From: JAFAXD01 sp035472475
Lineage (GTDB): Bacteria > Pseudomonadota > Alphaproteobacteria > Rhizobiales > Xanthobacteraceae
Direction of reading: 5' to 3'
NCBI GenBank assembly: GCA_035472475.1
Contig: DATIPA010000152.1
Location: 1 to 10,313 of the forward strand
DNA: 10,313 nt
Shown: in pieces, positions 1 to 8,863 of the stretch
Numbering within the stretch: position 1 is the first letter of the stretch
Layout of the letters: each line of letters begins with the position of its first letter
Notes under the pieces: model-generated
Database searches by the model: none
Seen by the model: only the letters and a program-made list of their open reading frames with translations
What the model was told of the DNA's origin: nothing
Made by a program: the position numbers and the translations under genes

Positions 1-1
1 C

Positions 2-2677
<2,676 letters not shown>

Positions 2678-3073
2678 GCCGGGATCCTTTCTCGCCGGAA
2701 CTCGGCGTCTGCCCGAGCCCCGTCCTATTGCACCGAGCTTGGCCCCCAATCCGGGTGGGCTGCACGAACTCGCATCTCGCGTGATACTCGCAGGCCCAGA
2801 CGGATGAACGACCGACCCCAGTCCCCCATCTTAACGCGCATTTTGGGCTGTTGCAGGGCGCGACCGATCGTCCGGCGGGGCGGACCGGCGAATGTGGCCG
2901 ACACATAGGGGGGGGTCCGACCCTTGTCAATCGGCGCGTGCCGCAATCATGCCGTCGTTTGCGGCTGTTATTGCGCCACTGTCGTTGCCTTAACGGCCCG
3001 TTTGGGCGAGTGTCTGCCCATGCCAGCCGATCAATCCGTCGATCCCAACCGCGCGACGCGCGAGGACCACATC
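2678..3073. other. Divergent intergenic region between secA and the isomerase gene
   Basis: This 396-base stretch contains no convincing gene. The open frames across it lack family features and read through from, or into, neighbouring genes. It should hold the promoters of both divergent genes. A TTGTCA at 2924-2929 could be a -35 element for the rightward gene, but no good -10 lies 16-18 bases downstream, so I do not call it. A run of eight G occupies 2908-2915. The secA ribosome binding site (AAAGGA on the minus strand) is at the left end, and GAGGA (3062-3066) precedes the isomerase start. The long leader on the secA side could carry secA translational control, but I saw no recognisable regulatory RNA. 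Confidence 0.5.
3062..3066 (+). promoter_or_regulatory. Ribosome binding site that fixes the isomerase start
   Basis: GAGGA ends seven bases before the ATG at 3074. It favours that start over the in-frame ATG at 3020 and a TTG at 2924. Starting at 3074 also puts a normal signal peptide at the very N-terminus. Confidence 0.6.
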
Positions 3074-3993
3074 ATGTCATTCCAAATTCTCGCAGCCGGC
3101 CCCTGGCGCCGCATGCTGTTTGCCGCGTCCCTCGCGATCTGCGCTTCCGCCGCGGCGGCCCAAACGCCGGCCCCTGCCAGCGATCCGGTCGTCGCCAAGG
3201 TCGACGGCGTTGAGATCCATGCAAGCGACCTCGCGCTCGCCGAGGAGGAAATCGGTGCAAGCTTGCCGCAGGATGCGTCCCCGGATGCGCGGCGAAACTA
3301 TCTCGTCACCCATCTAATCGACATGATCCTGCTCAGTCGCGCTGCGGAGGAACAGGGTTTGAGCAGCAGCGACGATTTCAAACGCCGTTTTGCCGCCATG
3401 CGACAGAAGCTATTGGCTGGGCTGATGTTGCGACAGATCGCACAGAAGGACGTCAGCGACCAGGCGATGCATAAGGTCTATGACGATGCCGTCAAACAGA
3501 TGGGCGACGAGCAGGAAGTTCGCGCGCGCCACATCCTGGTCGAAACCGAAGACCAGGCCAAGGCCATTCAGGCGGACCTGAAGAAGGGCGCGGACTTCGC
3601 CGAGCTCGCAAGCAGAAGTCGAAGGATCCGGCGGCAGCCGATGGCGGTGATCTCGGCTACTTCACCAAAGATCAGATGGTGCCTGAATTCGCCGATGCCG
3701 CGTTCAAGCTCGAGAAGGGCAAGATCTCCGACCCGGTGAAGACCGCGTTCGGCTGGCACATCATCAAGGTCGAGGACAAACGCAAGAAACAGCTGCCGAG
3801 CTACGACCAGGTCAAGGACCAGCTCGCAACCGTCGTTATCCAGCAATCCCAGGCAGACCTCGTGAACAAGCTGCGCAATCAAGCAAAGATCGAGCGCCTC
3901 GATGCCAAGGCCGGAGCAACGCCGGCGCCGGCGCTCGCGGTTCCCCCGCCGGCGGCGAACGTTCCGGCTCCGGCCGCGCCCGTCACGAAGTAG
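3074..3993 (+). pseudogene. Exported parvulin-type peptidyl-prolyl cis-trans isomerase, interrupted by a -1 frameshift
   Basis: The product would be a periplasmic SurA/PpiC/PrsA-like folding factor that isomerises X-Pro bonds in exported proteins. A signal peptide comes first: WRR at 11-13, a hydrophobic stretch, then ASAAAA before QTP with likely cleavage near residue 29. C23 does not sit in a proper lipobox. An N-terminal chaperone-like helical region follows, then the parvulin domain opening with VRARHILVETEDQA (H153). After FAELA (residue 179, codon 3608-3610) the frame breaks. As written, translation gives unrelated sequence and stops at 3739 (221 residues). The other frame resumes the domain at once with QKSKDPAAADGGDLGYFTKD and continues through GWHIIKVED to an Ala/Pro-rich tail and a stop at 3993. 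The 920-base length needs one added base, giving 306 residues. A lost A in an AAA run at 3610 restores LAKQKSKDP. A real mutation or a sequencing error are both possible. The family call is firm; the exact paralogue is not. Confidence 0.9.
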
Positions 3994-4063
3994 CGGTTCT
4001 TTCCTCACGTAGGCAAAGCGCCCGGAGCTTGGTCCGCGCGCCTGACCGACGCGTGACCGGCAG

Positions 4064-4118
4064 AGGTGGACACCGGTTTTGCGTTTGATCGCGCAAATGA
4101 ATTAATTCACCGCGATCT
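4064..4118. repeat. Degenerate Rhizobiales-type intergenic element containing a 12-base palindrome
   Basis: The stretch beginning GGTGGACACCGGTTTTGCG and running into CGCGAT resembles, from memory, a dispersed intergenic element common in Bradyrhizobium and relatives (GTGGACACCGGTTTT... GATCATGCGCAAA... GCGCGAT). Here the middle has diverged and contains the perfect palindrome TGAATTAATTCA (4098-4109), AT-rich in a GC-rich setting. It lies between the isomerase stop and argJ. The palindrome is seen directly; the repeat-family assignment is recollection and would need a genome-wide search. A regulator operator for argJ is an alternative reading. Confidence 0.4.
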
Positions 4119-4158
4119 TATCGGCGAACCGCTCACACTGCGCCAGATGATGCGCTAA

Positions 4159-4194
4159 TGTCCCCGCCGCAACGGAGCGCGGAGCGCCGGGACA
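4159..4194 (+). repeat. Inverted repeat in the presumed argJ leader
   Basis: TGTCCC (4159-4164) is matched by GGGACA (4189-4194) around a 24-base GC-rich interior, which itself contains CCGC and GCGG segments that can pair. The structure ends 33 bases before the argJ ATG and could be a leader hairpin. There is no T-run after it, so it is not a standard terminator. Confidence 0.3.
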
Positions 4195-4227
4195 CATCCG
4201 GCCACAAAGCGGGAAAGGCTCACTGAC

Positions 4228-5469
4228 ATGACCGGCTCGATTTCTCCTCTCGCTCCGGCCCGCGTCCCCGACCTTCCGGCGATCGACGGCGTCAAGCTCG
4301 CGACCGCGGCGGCCGGCATCAAACACGCCAATCGCACCGATGTGTTGATGGTGCTGCTCGAACCAGGCACGACGGCGGCGGGAGTGCTGACGCGTTCGAA
4401 GTGTCCATCTGCGCCGGTCGACTGGTGTCGCGCCAAGCTCAAATCGGGCAAGGCGCGGGCCCTCATTGTCAATTCCGGCAACGCCAACGCGTTTACCGGC
4501 AAGAGCGGCCGCGCTGCCACGGAACTCACCGCCAAGCTCACCGCCCGAGCGATCGGCTCCCGCGACGGCGATATCCTGCTCGCGTCCACCGGAGTGATCG
4601 GCGAACCCCTGCAGGCGAGCAAATTCGCCGGCGTGATGGACGAGCTTTTGCACAACGCCCGCGCCGACGTCTGGCTCAGCGCCGCCAAGGCGATCATGAC
4701 CACCGACACATTTCCGAAGGTTGCGACCGCCAGCGCCAAGCTCGGCAAGGCGACCGTGACCATCAACGGCATTGCCAAAGGCGCCGGCATGATCGCCCCC
4801 GACATGGCCACCATGCTCGCGTTCGTGTTCACCGACGCGCCGCTGACTGCGCCGGCGTTGCACAGCCTCGTCAAGGAGCATGTCGAAGATACCTTCAATG
4901 CGGTGACGGTCGACGGGGACACCTCGACGTCCGACACGCTGCTCGCGTTCGCGACCGGCACCGCAGCTGCCCGCGGGGCGCCCCGCATCGCGCGCGCCGG
5001 CGATGCCCGGCTGCGTGCCTTCAGCAAGGCATTCCATGCCGTGCTGGCAAGTCTCTCCGAACAGATCGCTCGCGACGGCGAAGGCGCGCGCAAACTGGTC
5101 GAGGTCATTGTCGAGGGCGCGGTATCGATGCCGTCGGCTCGCAAGATCGCGCGCGCAATCGCCAATTCACCGCTGGTGAAAACCGCGATCGCAGGCGAGG
5201 ACGCCAACTGGGGCCGCGTCGTGATGGCGGTTGGCAAGGCCGGTGAGCCAGCCGATCGCGACAAGCTAGCGATCTGGTTTAACGGCATCCGCGTGGCCCA
5301 CCGGGGAGCGCGCGATCCCGGTTACGACGAGGCTGCCGTCTCGGCCGTGATGAAGAAGCCCGAGATTACGCTTCGTGTCGCGCTTGGGCTCGGCAAGGGG
5401 CGCGACCGGATGCTGACGTGTGATCTCACCAAGGAATACGTTGCGATCAACGGCGATTACCGCTCGTGA
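4228..5469 (+). CDS. argJ: Bifunctional glutamate N-acetyltransferase / amino-acid acetyltransferase ArgJ
   Basis: ArgJ moves the acetyl group from N-acetylornithine to glutamate, recycling it in arginine synthesis; bifunctional forms also acetylate glutamate from acetyl-CoA. The 413 residues are normal for the family. The precursor cleaves itself before the nucleophile threonine in KGAGMIAPDMATML, which is T195 here, giving alpha and beta chains. NSGNANAFTG starts at N82, and STGVIGE carries the oxyanion-hole pair T121-G122. DANWGRV and the closing EYVAINGDYRS are also typical. The start at 4228 has a purine-rich GGGAAAGG about ten bases upstream. The stop overlaps the GTG start of the following Nudix gene by four bases, so the two are probably translated together. 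I cannot tell from sequence whether this copy is monofunctional or bifunctional. No defects are seen. Confidence 0.96.
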   Translation: MTGSISPLAPARVPDLPAIDGVKLATAAAGIKHANRTDVLMVLLEPGTTAAGVLTRSKCPSAPVDWCRAKLKSGKARALIVNSGNANAFTGKSGRAATELTAKLTARAIGSRDGDILLASTGVIGEPLQASKFAGVMDELLHNARADVWLSAAKAIMTTDTFPKVATASAKLGKATVTINGIAKGAGMIAPDMATMLAFVFTDAPLTAPALHSLVKEHVEDTFNAVTVDGDTSTSDTLLAFATGTAAARGAPRIARAGDARLRAFSKAFHAVLASLSEQIARDGEGARKLVEVIVEGAVSMPSARKIARAIANSPLVKTAIAGEDANWGRVVMAVGKAGEPADRDKLAIWFNGIRVAHRGARDPGYDEAAVSAVMKKPEITLRVALGLGKGRDRMLTCDLTKEYVAINGDYRS

Positions 5470-5906
5470 GCGACTCGCGGCCCGGCGAGGCCAAGCCGCC
5501 GCCATCGACAACACTAGTTCTGGTTGCTGCCTGTGCGCTCGTCGACACGGACGGCCGCGTGCTGATCGCACAGCGGCCGGCAGGGCGTTCGATGGCCGGC
5601 CTGTGGGAATTTCCCGGCGGCAAGATCGAGACGGGCGAGCGCCCAGAACACACGCTTATCCGTGAACTCAGGGAAGAGCTCGGCATCGTTGTCAGCGAGC
5701 CGTGCCTCGCACCGCTCACTTTCGCAAGCCACGCGTATCCGGACTTTCACCTGCTGATGCCATTATTCGTTTGCCGGCGTTGGGAGGGAACGCCGACCGC
5801 GCTGGAAGGCCAGGCCTTAAAATGGGTGAAGCCGAACCAGCTCAAGGACTTTCCAATGCCGCCCGCCGACCTGCCGCTGATCTCGCATCTGATTACGCTG
5901 CTGTAG
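5466..5906 (+). CDS. mutT: MutT-type Nudix hydrolase (8-oxo-dGTP diphosphatase-like)
   Basis: The protein has 146 residues. It likely hydrolyses oxidised nucleoside triphosphates such as 8-oxo-dGTP to monophosphates, preventing A:T to C:G mutations. The full Nudix box Gx5Ex7REUxEExGU is at residues 52-74, with GKIETGE, then RELREELGI, and E70-E71 among the metal ligands. AGLWEFPGGK directly before it is typical of MutT itself, as is WVKPNQLKDFPMPPAD near the C-terminus. The start is GTG at 5466, embedded in GTGA with the argJ stop, and no independent ribosome binding site is visible, suggesting coupling to argJ. An in-frame later start would cut into the first beta strand. Other Nudix substrates cannot be excluded. 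The gene converges on the minus-strand gene ending at 5926, with only 19 bases between. Confidence 0.92.
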   Translation: MSDSRPGEAKPPPSTTLVLVAACALVDTDGRVLIAQRPAGRSMAGLWEFPGGKIETGERPEHTLIRELREELGIVVSEPCLAPLTFASHAYPDFHLLMPLFVCRRWEGTPTALEGQALKWVKPNQLKDFPMPPADLPLISHLITLL

Positions 5907-5925
5907 GCAAATACGAGAACGGGCG

Positions 5926-6816
5926 TCAGTGGCCGGCCTTTTCACCAGCCGGCTGTTCGCTCACGCCGAGTGCGTCAGCCAGCCGGGCGCGCGCCGACCC
6001 TGGCCGCAATGGCTGTTGCTGGCTCGCATGCGGCGCCCAGCCCGACAACCAGATGATGTCGAAGGTTGCGCGCAGCTTGCCATCCGGATCGGAAAAACTC
6101 CGCTGATAGATCTCTGCCATGCGCAGCAAAGTCGCACGCCGCAGCGGCGTTCGGCGACGTTCTATCAGCGCGCTGGTCGCGCCCATGCGGCGCAAGTCGC
6201 GCATCAGGTCAAACACCGAGCTGTAACGTACCGTGACGCGGTCCAGGTCGGTGACCGGGAGCGCAAGGCCTGCGCGCTGGAGCAAAGCGCCGATCTCGCG
6301 CACGTCGGCGAACGGCGCAACGCGCGGCGAGGCACCGCCCTCGATCTCGGCCTCAGCGGTGGCAAAGCTTTGACGCAGCTCGCCGAGGGTATCGCCGCCC
6401 AAAAGCGCCGCGAGCAGCAGGCCGTCCGGTTTCAGCGCCCGCCGGATCTGCACCAGCGTCCCCGGCAGATCGTTGACGGTCTGCAAAGCCAACGCCGACA
6501 CCACAAGATCGAGGCTTGACTGCGCAAACGGCAGCGCTTCCTCGTTGGCGATCACGGCAAGGCTTGCGCCTTCAACGGCCGGCGATGCCGCGATGAGCCG
6601 CCCGACGGCGGGATTATTTGCGAGCGCGCGGCGCACGTCCGCAGCCGGCGTCCCGAGGTCGACCGCCACGTCAAAGTGCCGAACGACGACGCTGAGCCGA
6701 TCGGCGAGTTCCTGCGCCACGCGTTCGAGCAGGAACGTCGCCGGTCCGAGCCGGCGCGCGCGGTCCTGACGGGCGCGTATAAGCGCCCGGTCGAAAATCA
6801 TCGGAGCGCCTGACAT
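5926..6816 (-). CDS. NDUFAF5/BioC-like class I SAM-dependent methyltransferase-fold protein
   Basis: The 296 residues resemble human NDUFAF5, the complex I assembly factor that hydroxylates an arginine of NDUFS7, more than BioC. The opening IFDRALIRARQDRA matches that family. VNDLPGTLVQIRRALKPDG (114-132) and GGDTLGELRQSF (from G140) follow, then EGGASPRVAPF, a YSSVFDLMRDLRRMGA segment and a closing TFDIIWLSGWAPH. The usual SAM-binding motif I (DLGCGxG) is reduced to DLGTPAADVR at D53, with the second and third glycines missing. Either M1 or M6 (ATG at 6799-6801) could be the start; neither has a strong ribosome binding site. The gene is divergent from comF (66 bases between) and ends 19 bases from mutT. 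A role in respiratory complex I maturation is inferred from the human homologue; many databases would call it simply a methyltransferase. Confidence 0.88.
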   Translation of the reverse strand: MSGAPMIFDRALIRARQDRARRLGPATFLLERVAQELADRLSVVVRHFDVAVDLGTPAADVRRALANNPAVGRLIAASPAVEGASLAVIANEEALPFAQSSLDLVVSALALQTVNDLPGTLVQIRRALKPDGLLLAALLGGDTLGELRQSFATAEAEIEGGASPRVAPFADVREIGALLQRAGLALPVTDLDRVTVRYSSVFDLMRDLRRMGATSALIERRRTPLRRATLLRMAEIYQRSFSDPDGKLRATFDIIWLSGWAPHASQQQPLRPGSARARLADALGVSEQPAGEKAGH

Positions 6817-6847
6817 TGGCTTAACCAGCCTTTTGCACCGCCTGAGA

Positions 6848-6876
6848 TTGAGCCTTATCGCGGCGGACGATACGGT
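6848..6876 (+). promoter_or_regulatory. Possible comF promoter
   Basis: TTGAGC (6848-6853) and TACGGT (6871-6876) are 17 bases apart in the 66-base divergent gap. They match the sigma-70 consensus at four and three of six positions. Transcription would start almost at the ATG at 6883, giving a nearly leaderless message, or a short leader if the in-frame ATG at 6892 is used. The call is tentative. Confidence 0.2.
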
Positions 6877-6882
6877 AGCCCG

Positions 6883-7677
6883 ATGACGGAAATGGCGACA
6901 GTAGCGGGACGGACGTCGGCACCTGGGTGGCGAGCGCGCCTACACGCCAGCGCACGGCATCTTCTGGATCTTGGCTTGCCGCCGCTCTGTCCGACCTGCC
7001 GCGAACCTGTAGCGGACCAGGGCGGTCTATGCGGGCAGTGCTGGTCCAAAACGGTTTTCATTGCACGACCATATTGCGAACGCCTCGGGATTCCATTCGT
7101 CTACGACCCCGGTCCCGGCACGCTGTCCATGGAAGCGATCGCGGATCCACCTGCCTATAACCGAGCCCGGGCGGCGGTCCGTTACGATGAGACCGCTCGC
7201 ACCTTGGTGCAGGCGTTCAAGTACGGCGACCGGCTCGATCTCGCCCCGGCGATGGGGCGCTGGATGGCGCAGGCCGGCCAGGAACTGCTTGCAGAGGCCA
7301 ACGCCTTGATCCCGGTGCCGTTGCATTGGCGCCGGCTTTGGTCGCGGAGATTCAATCAGGCGGCAACGCTGGCCCGGACGATCTCGCAAGTGAGTGGCGT
7401 CCCGGTTGCCTATCACGCGCTCCGGCGGGTGCGTGCGACGCGCCAGCAGGTCGGGCTGACCCAGGCCGAACGCGCCGTCAACGTGCAGGGTGCATTTCGT
7501 GTCCGTGCCGACCGGCGGCATGAGGTCCACGGCCAGCGGGTGGTGCTTGTCGATGACGTCCTGACGTCCGGCGCAACGCTCGATACCTGCGCGCGAATTT
7601 TGCTGAGAGCAGGAGCCGCCAATGTCGATGCCCTGGTATTTGCCAGGGTTGTCCAGGCGCATCGCAGCGCCATATAG
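6883..7677 (+). CDS. comF: ComF-family phosphoribosyltransferase-like protein
   Basis: The 264-residue protein has the ComF layout. An N-terminal four-cysteine zinc finger carries CPTC at 36-39 and CGQC at 50-53. A linker with YDETARTLVQAFKYGD follows, then a type I phosphoribosyltransferase domain with the PRPP-loop signature VVLVDDVLTSGAT at 220-232. LIPVPLHWRRLWSRRFNQA and TRQQVGLTQAERAVNVQGAF are hallmark family segments. In naturally competent bacteria ComF is a cytoplasmic protein helping bring single-stranded DNA to recombination; in most alphaproteobacteria its role is unproven, and a nucleotide-salvage or DNA-uptake role are both guesses. The ATG at 6883 was chosen; the one at 6892 is equally possible because neither has a clear ribosome binding site. 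grxC begins 41 bases downstream on the same strand and may share its transcript. Confidence 0.93.
   Translation: MTEMATVAGRTSAPGWRARLHASARHLLDLGLPPLCPTCREPVADQGGLCGQCWSKTVFIARPYCERLGIPFVYDPGPGTLSMEAIADPPAYNRARAAVRYDETARTLVQAFKYGDRLDLAPAMGRWMAQAGQELLAEANALIPVPLHWRRLWSRRFNQAATLARTISQVSGVPVAYHALRRVRATRQQVGLTQAERAVNVQGAFRVRADRRHEVHGQRVVLVDDVLTSGATLDTCARILLRAGAANVDALVFARVVQAHRSAI
7630..7671 (+). repeat. Two successive hairpins at the 3' end of comF
   Basis: CCCTGG (7631-7636) pairs with CCAGGG (7643-7648) over a six-base loop, with a possible G-T closing pair. GGCGC (7656-7660) then pairs with GCGCC (7667-7671) over another six-base loop. Both lie in the last codons of comF, before grxC. No T-run follows, so this is not a classical terminator; it could weaken read-through or protect the message end. 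Coding constraint alone could also produce them. Confidence 0.3.
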
Positions 7678-7718
7678 TACAGCAAGGCTGACCAAACGGA
7701 CGTCATTCCAGACCACAG

Positions 7719-7988
7719 ATGGCCGTCGAGATTTACACGACCCCTTTCTGCCCGTATTGCAGCGCGGCCAAGGACTTGCTGTTCCGCAAGGGGGTTACCT
7801 TTAGGGAAATCAACGTGATGGGTGATGCGGCCCGACGCGCCGAAATGGTCGAGCGCGCGCACGGTAGTCGTACGGTGCCGCAGATCTTCATCGGCAAAAC
7901 CCATGTCGGCGGCTGTGACGATCTCTATAGTCTCGAAGAGGCCGGCAAACTCGACCCGCTTCTCGCCGAGGCACAGGTGACCCAATGA
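7719..7988 (+). CDS. grxC: Glutaredoxin 3 (dithiol, class I)
   Basis: This 89-residue protein is a complete single-domain glutaredoxin, a cytoplasmic glutathione-dependent disulfide reductase. The active site is CPYC at residues 11-14, in YTTPFCPYCSAAK. The glutathione-binding TVPQIF with cis-proline and the GGCDDLYSLEEAGKLDPLL segment follow, as in GrxC. The dithiol CPYC separates it from monothiol CGFS glutaredoxins. No strong ribosome binding site precedes the ATG at 7719. The gene ends in TGA within ATGA, overlapping the next start by four bases, so it is translationally coupled to the Nit-type hydrolase. An extra cysteine (GGC) near the C-terminal helix is also common in the family. Confidence 0.96.
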   Translation: MAVEIYTTPFCPYCSAAKDLLFRKGVTFREINVMGDAARRAEMVERAHGSRTVPQIFIGKTHVGGCDDLYSLEEAGKLDPLLAEAQVTQ

Positions 7989-8863
7989 CCGCGTCTACTC
8001 CCGGTTTCCGCGTTGGCCTTGTTCAGATGCGCTCGGGGCGCACGCCCGCGCAGAACGTTGATGCGGCTACCAAACTGATCAAGGAAGCCAAGTCGGGCGG
8101 TGCGGATTATGTGCTGACGCCGGAGATGACGAATATCCTCGAGCGCAAGCGCGAGGACTTGTTCGCGGCCATCGCGACGGAAGAGAAGGATCGCTCGCTC
8201 CCCGCCTTTCGCGACCTCGCACGCCGGCTCGGCATCTGGGTTCACGTCGGCTCGCTAGCGATCGAGGTCCTGCCGCAAAAGGCCGTCAACCGCTCCCTCC
8301 TGATCGATCCAAAAGGTGACATCGCCGCGCGCTACGACAAGATTCACATGTTCGACGTCGACCTCGCGGGCGGCGAGAGCTATCGCGAATCCGGGAGCTT
8401 CCGGCCCGGCGAACTAGCCGTTGCGGTGGATCTGCCGTGGGGCCGGGTCGGGCTGACGATCTGCTACGATCTGCGCTTTCCGGCGCTCTATCGCGCACTG
8501 GCCGAGGCTGGCGCGTCGTTCATCACGATCCCGGCGGCGTTTACCCAGCAGACCGGCGAGGCGCATTGGCATGTGCTGACCCGGGCGCGTGCCATCGAGA
8601 CCGGATCGTTTGTACTCGCTGCTGCGCAGGGCGGGCGGCACGAAGACGGTCGGGACACGTTCGGTCACTCGATCGCTATCGACCCCTGGGGCCGGGTTCT
8701 GGCTGAGGGCGGCACCGACCCCGGCGTGATCTTCGCTGACGTCGATCCCTCGCAAGTCGCAATCGTGCGGGCGCGCATCCCGTCGCTGCAGCATGGTCGC
8801 CGTTTCGAGCTGGTGGAGCCGATTGCGGAGCCGTCGCATCTCCACGTGGTTAAATCGTCATGA
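7985..8863 (+). CDS. Carbon-nitrogen hydrolase of the Nit family (deaminated glutathione amidase-like)
   Basis: The 292-residue protein is a nitrilase-superfamily amidase with the Glu-Lys-Cys triad visible: E47 in LTPEMTN, K119 in YDKIHMFDVD, and C160 in TICYDLRFPALYR. YDKIHMFDVD and CYDLRFPALYRAL match the Nit1/Nit2 branch, which hydrolyses deaminated glutathione or omega-amides such as 2-oxoglutaramate. Enzymes of this branch act in the cytoplasm. SFITIPAAFTQQTGEAHWHV and the closing SLQHGRRFEL support this branch. The start ATG overlaps the grxC stop as ATGA, with AGGTGA four bases upstream of the start. Its own stop overlaps the next start in the same way. Being fused in translation to a glutathione-using glutaredoxin makes the deaminated-glutathione substrate the better guess over omega-amidase, but the sequence alone cannot decide. 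Confidence 0.93.
   Translation: MTASTPGFRVGLVQMRSGRTPAQNVDAATKLIKEAKSGGADYVLTPEMTNILERKREDLFAAIATEEKDRSLPAFRDLARRLGIWVHVGSLAIEVLPQKAVNRSLLIDPKGDIAARYDKIHMFDVDLAGGESYRESGSFRPGELAVAVDLPWGRVGLTICYDLRFPALYRALAEAGASFITIPAAFTQQTGEAHWHVLTRARAIETGSFVLAAAQGGRHEDGRDTFGHSIAIDPWGRVLAEGGTDPGVIFADVDPSQVAIVRARIPSLQHGRRFELVEPIAEPSHLHVVKSS

Noticed and set aside
3020..3073. An upstream in-frame ATG at 3020 as the start of the isomerase.
   Set aside because: It would put 18 polar residues before the signal peptide; the ATG at 3074 has GAGGA at seven bases and places the signal peptide first.
3140..3145. Lipoprotein lipobox around the cysteine at residue 23 of the isomerase.
   Set aside because: The residue before the cysteine is isoleucine, which does not fit the small residue needed at that position; a signal peptidase I site after the alanine run is better.
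3608..3618. Programmed -1 ribosomal frameshifting in the isomerase gene.
   Set aside because: The local sequence GCAAGCAGAAG has no slippery heptamer, no strong downstream structure was evident, and this family is not known to me to be recoded.
4102..5288. Two minus-strand open frames of 311 and 377 codons across argJ.
   Set aside because: They are shadows of the well-supported argJ gene and show no family features, only low-complexity Arg/Ala/Gly or Ala/Ser-rich sequence.
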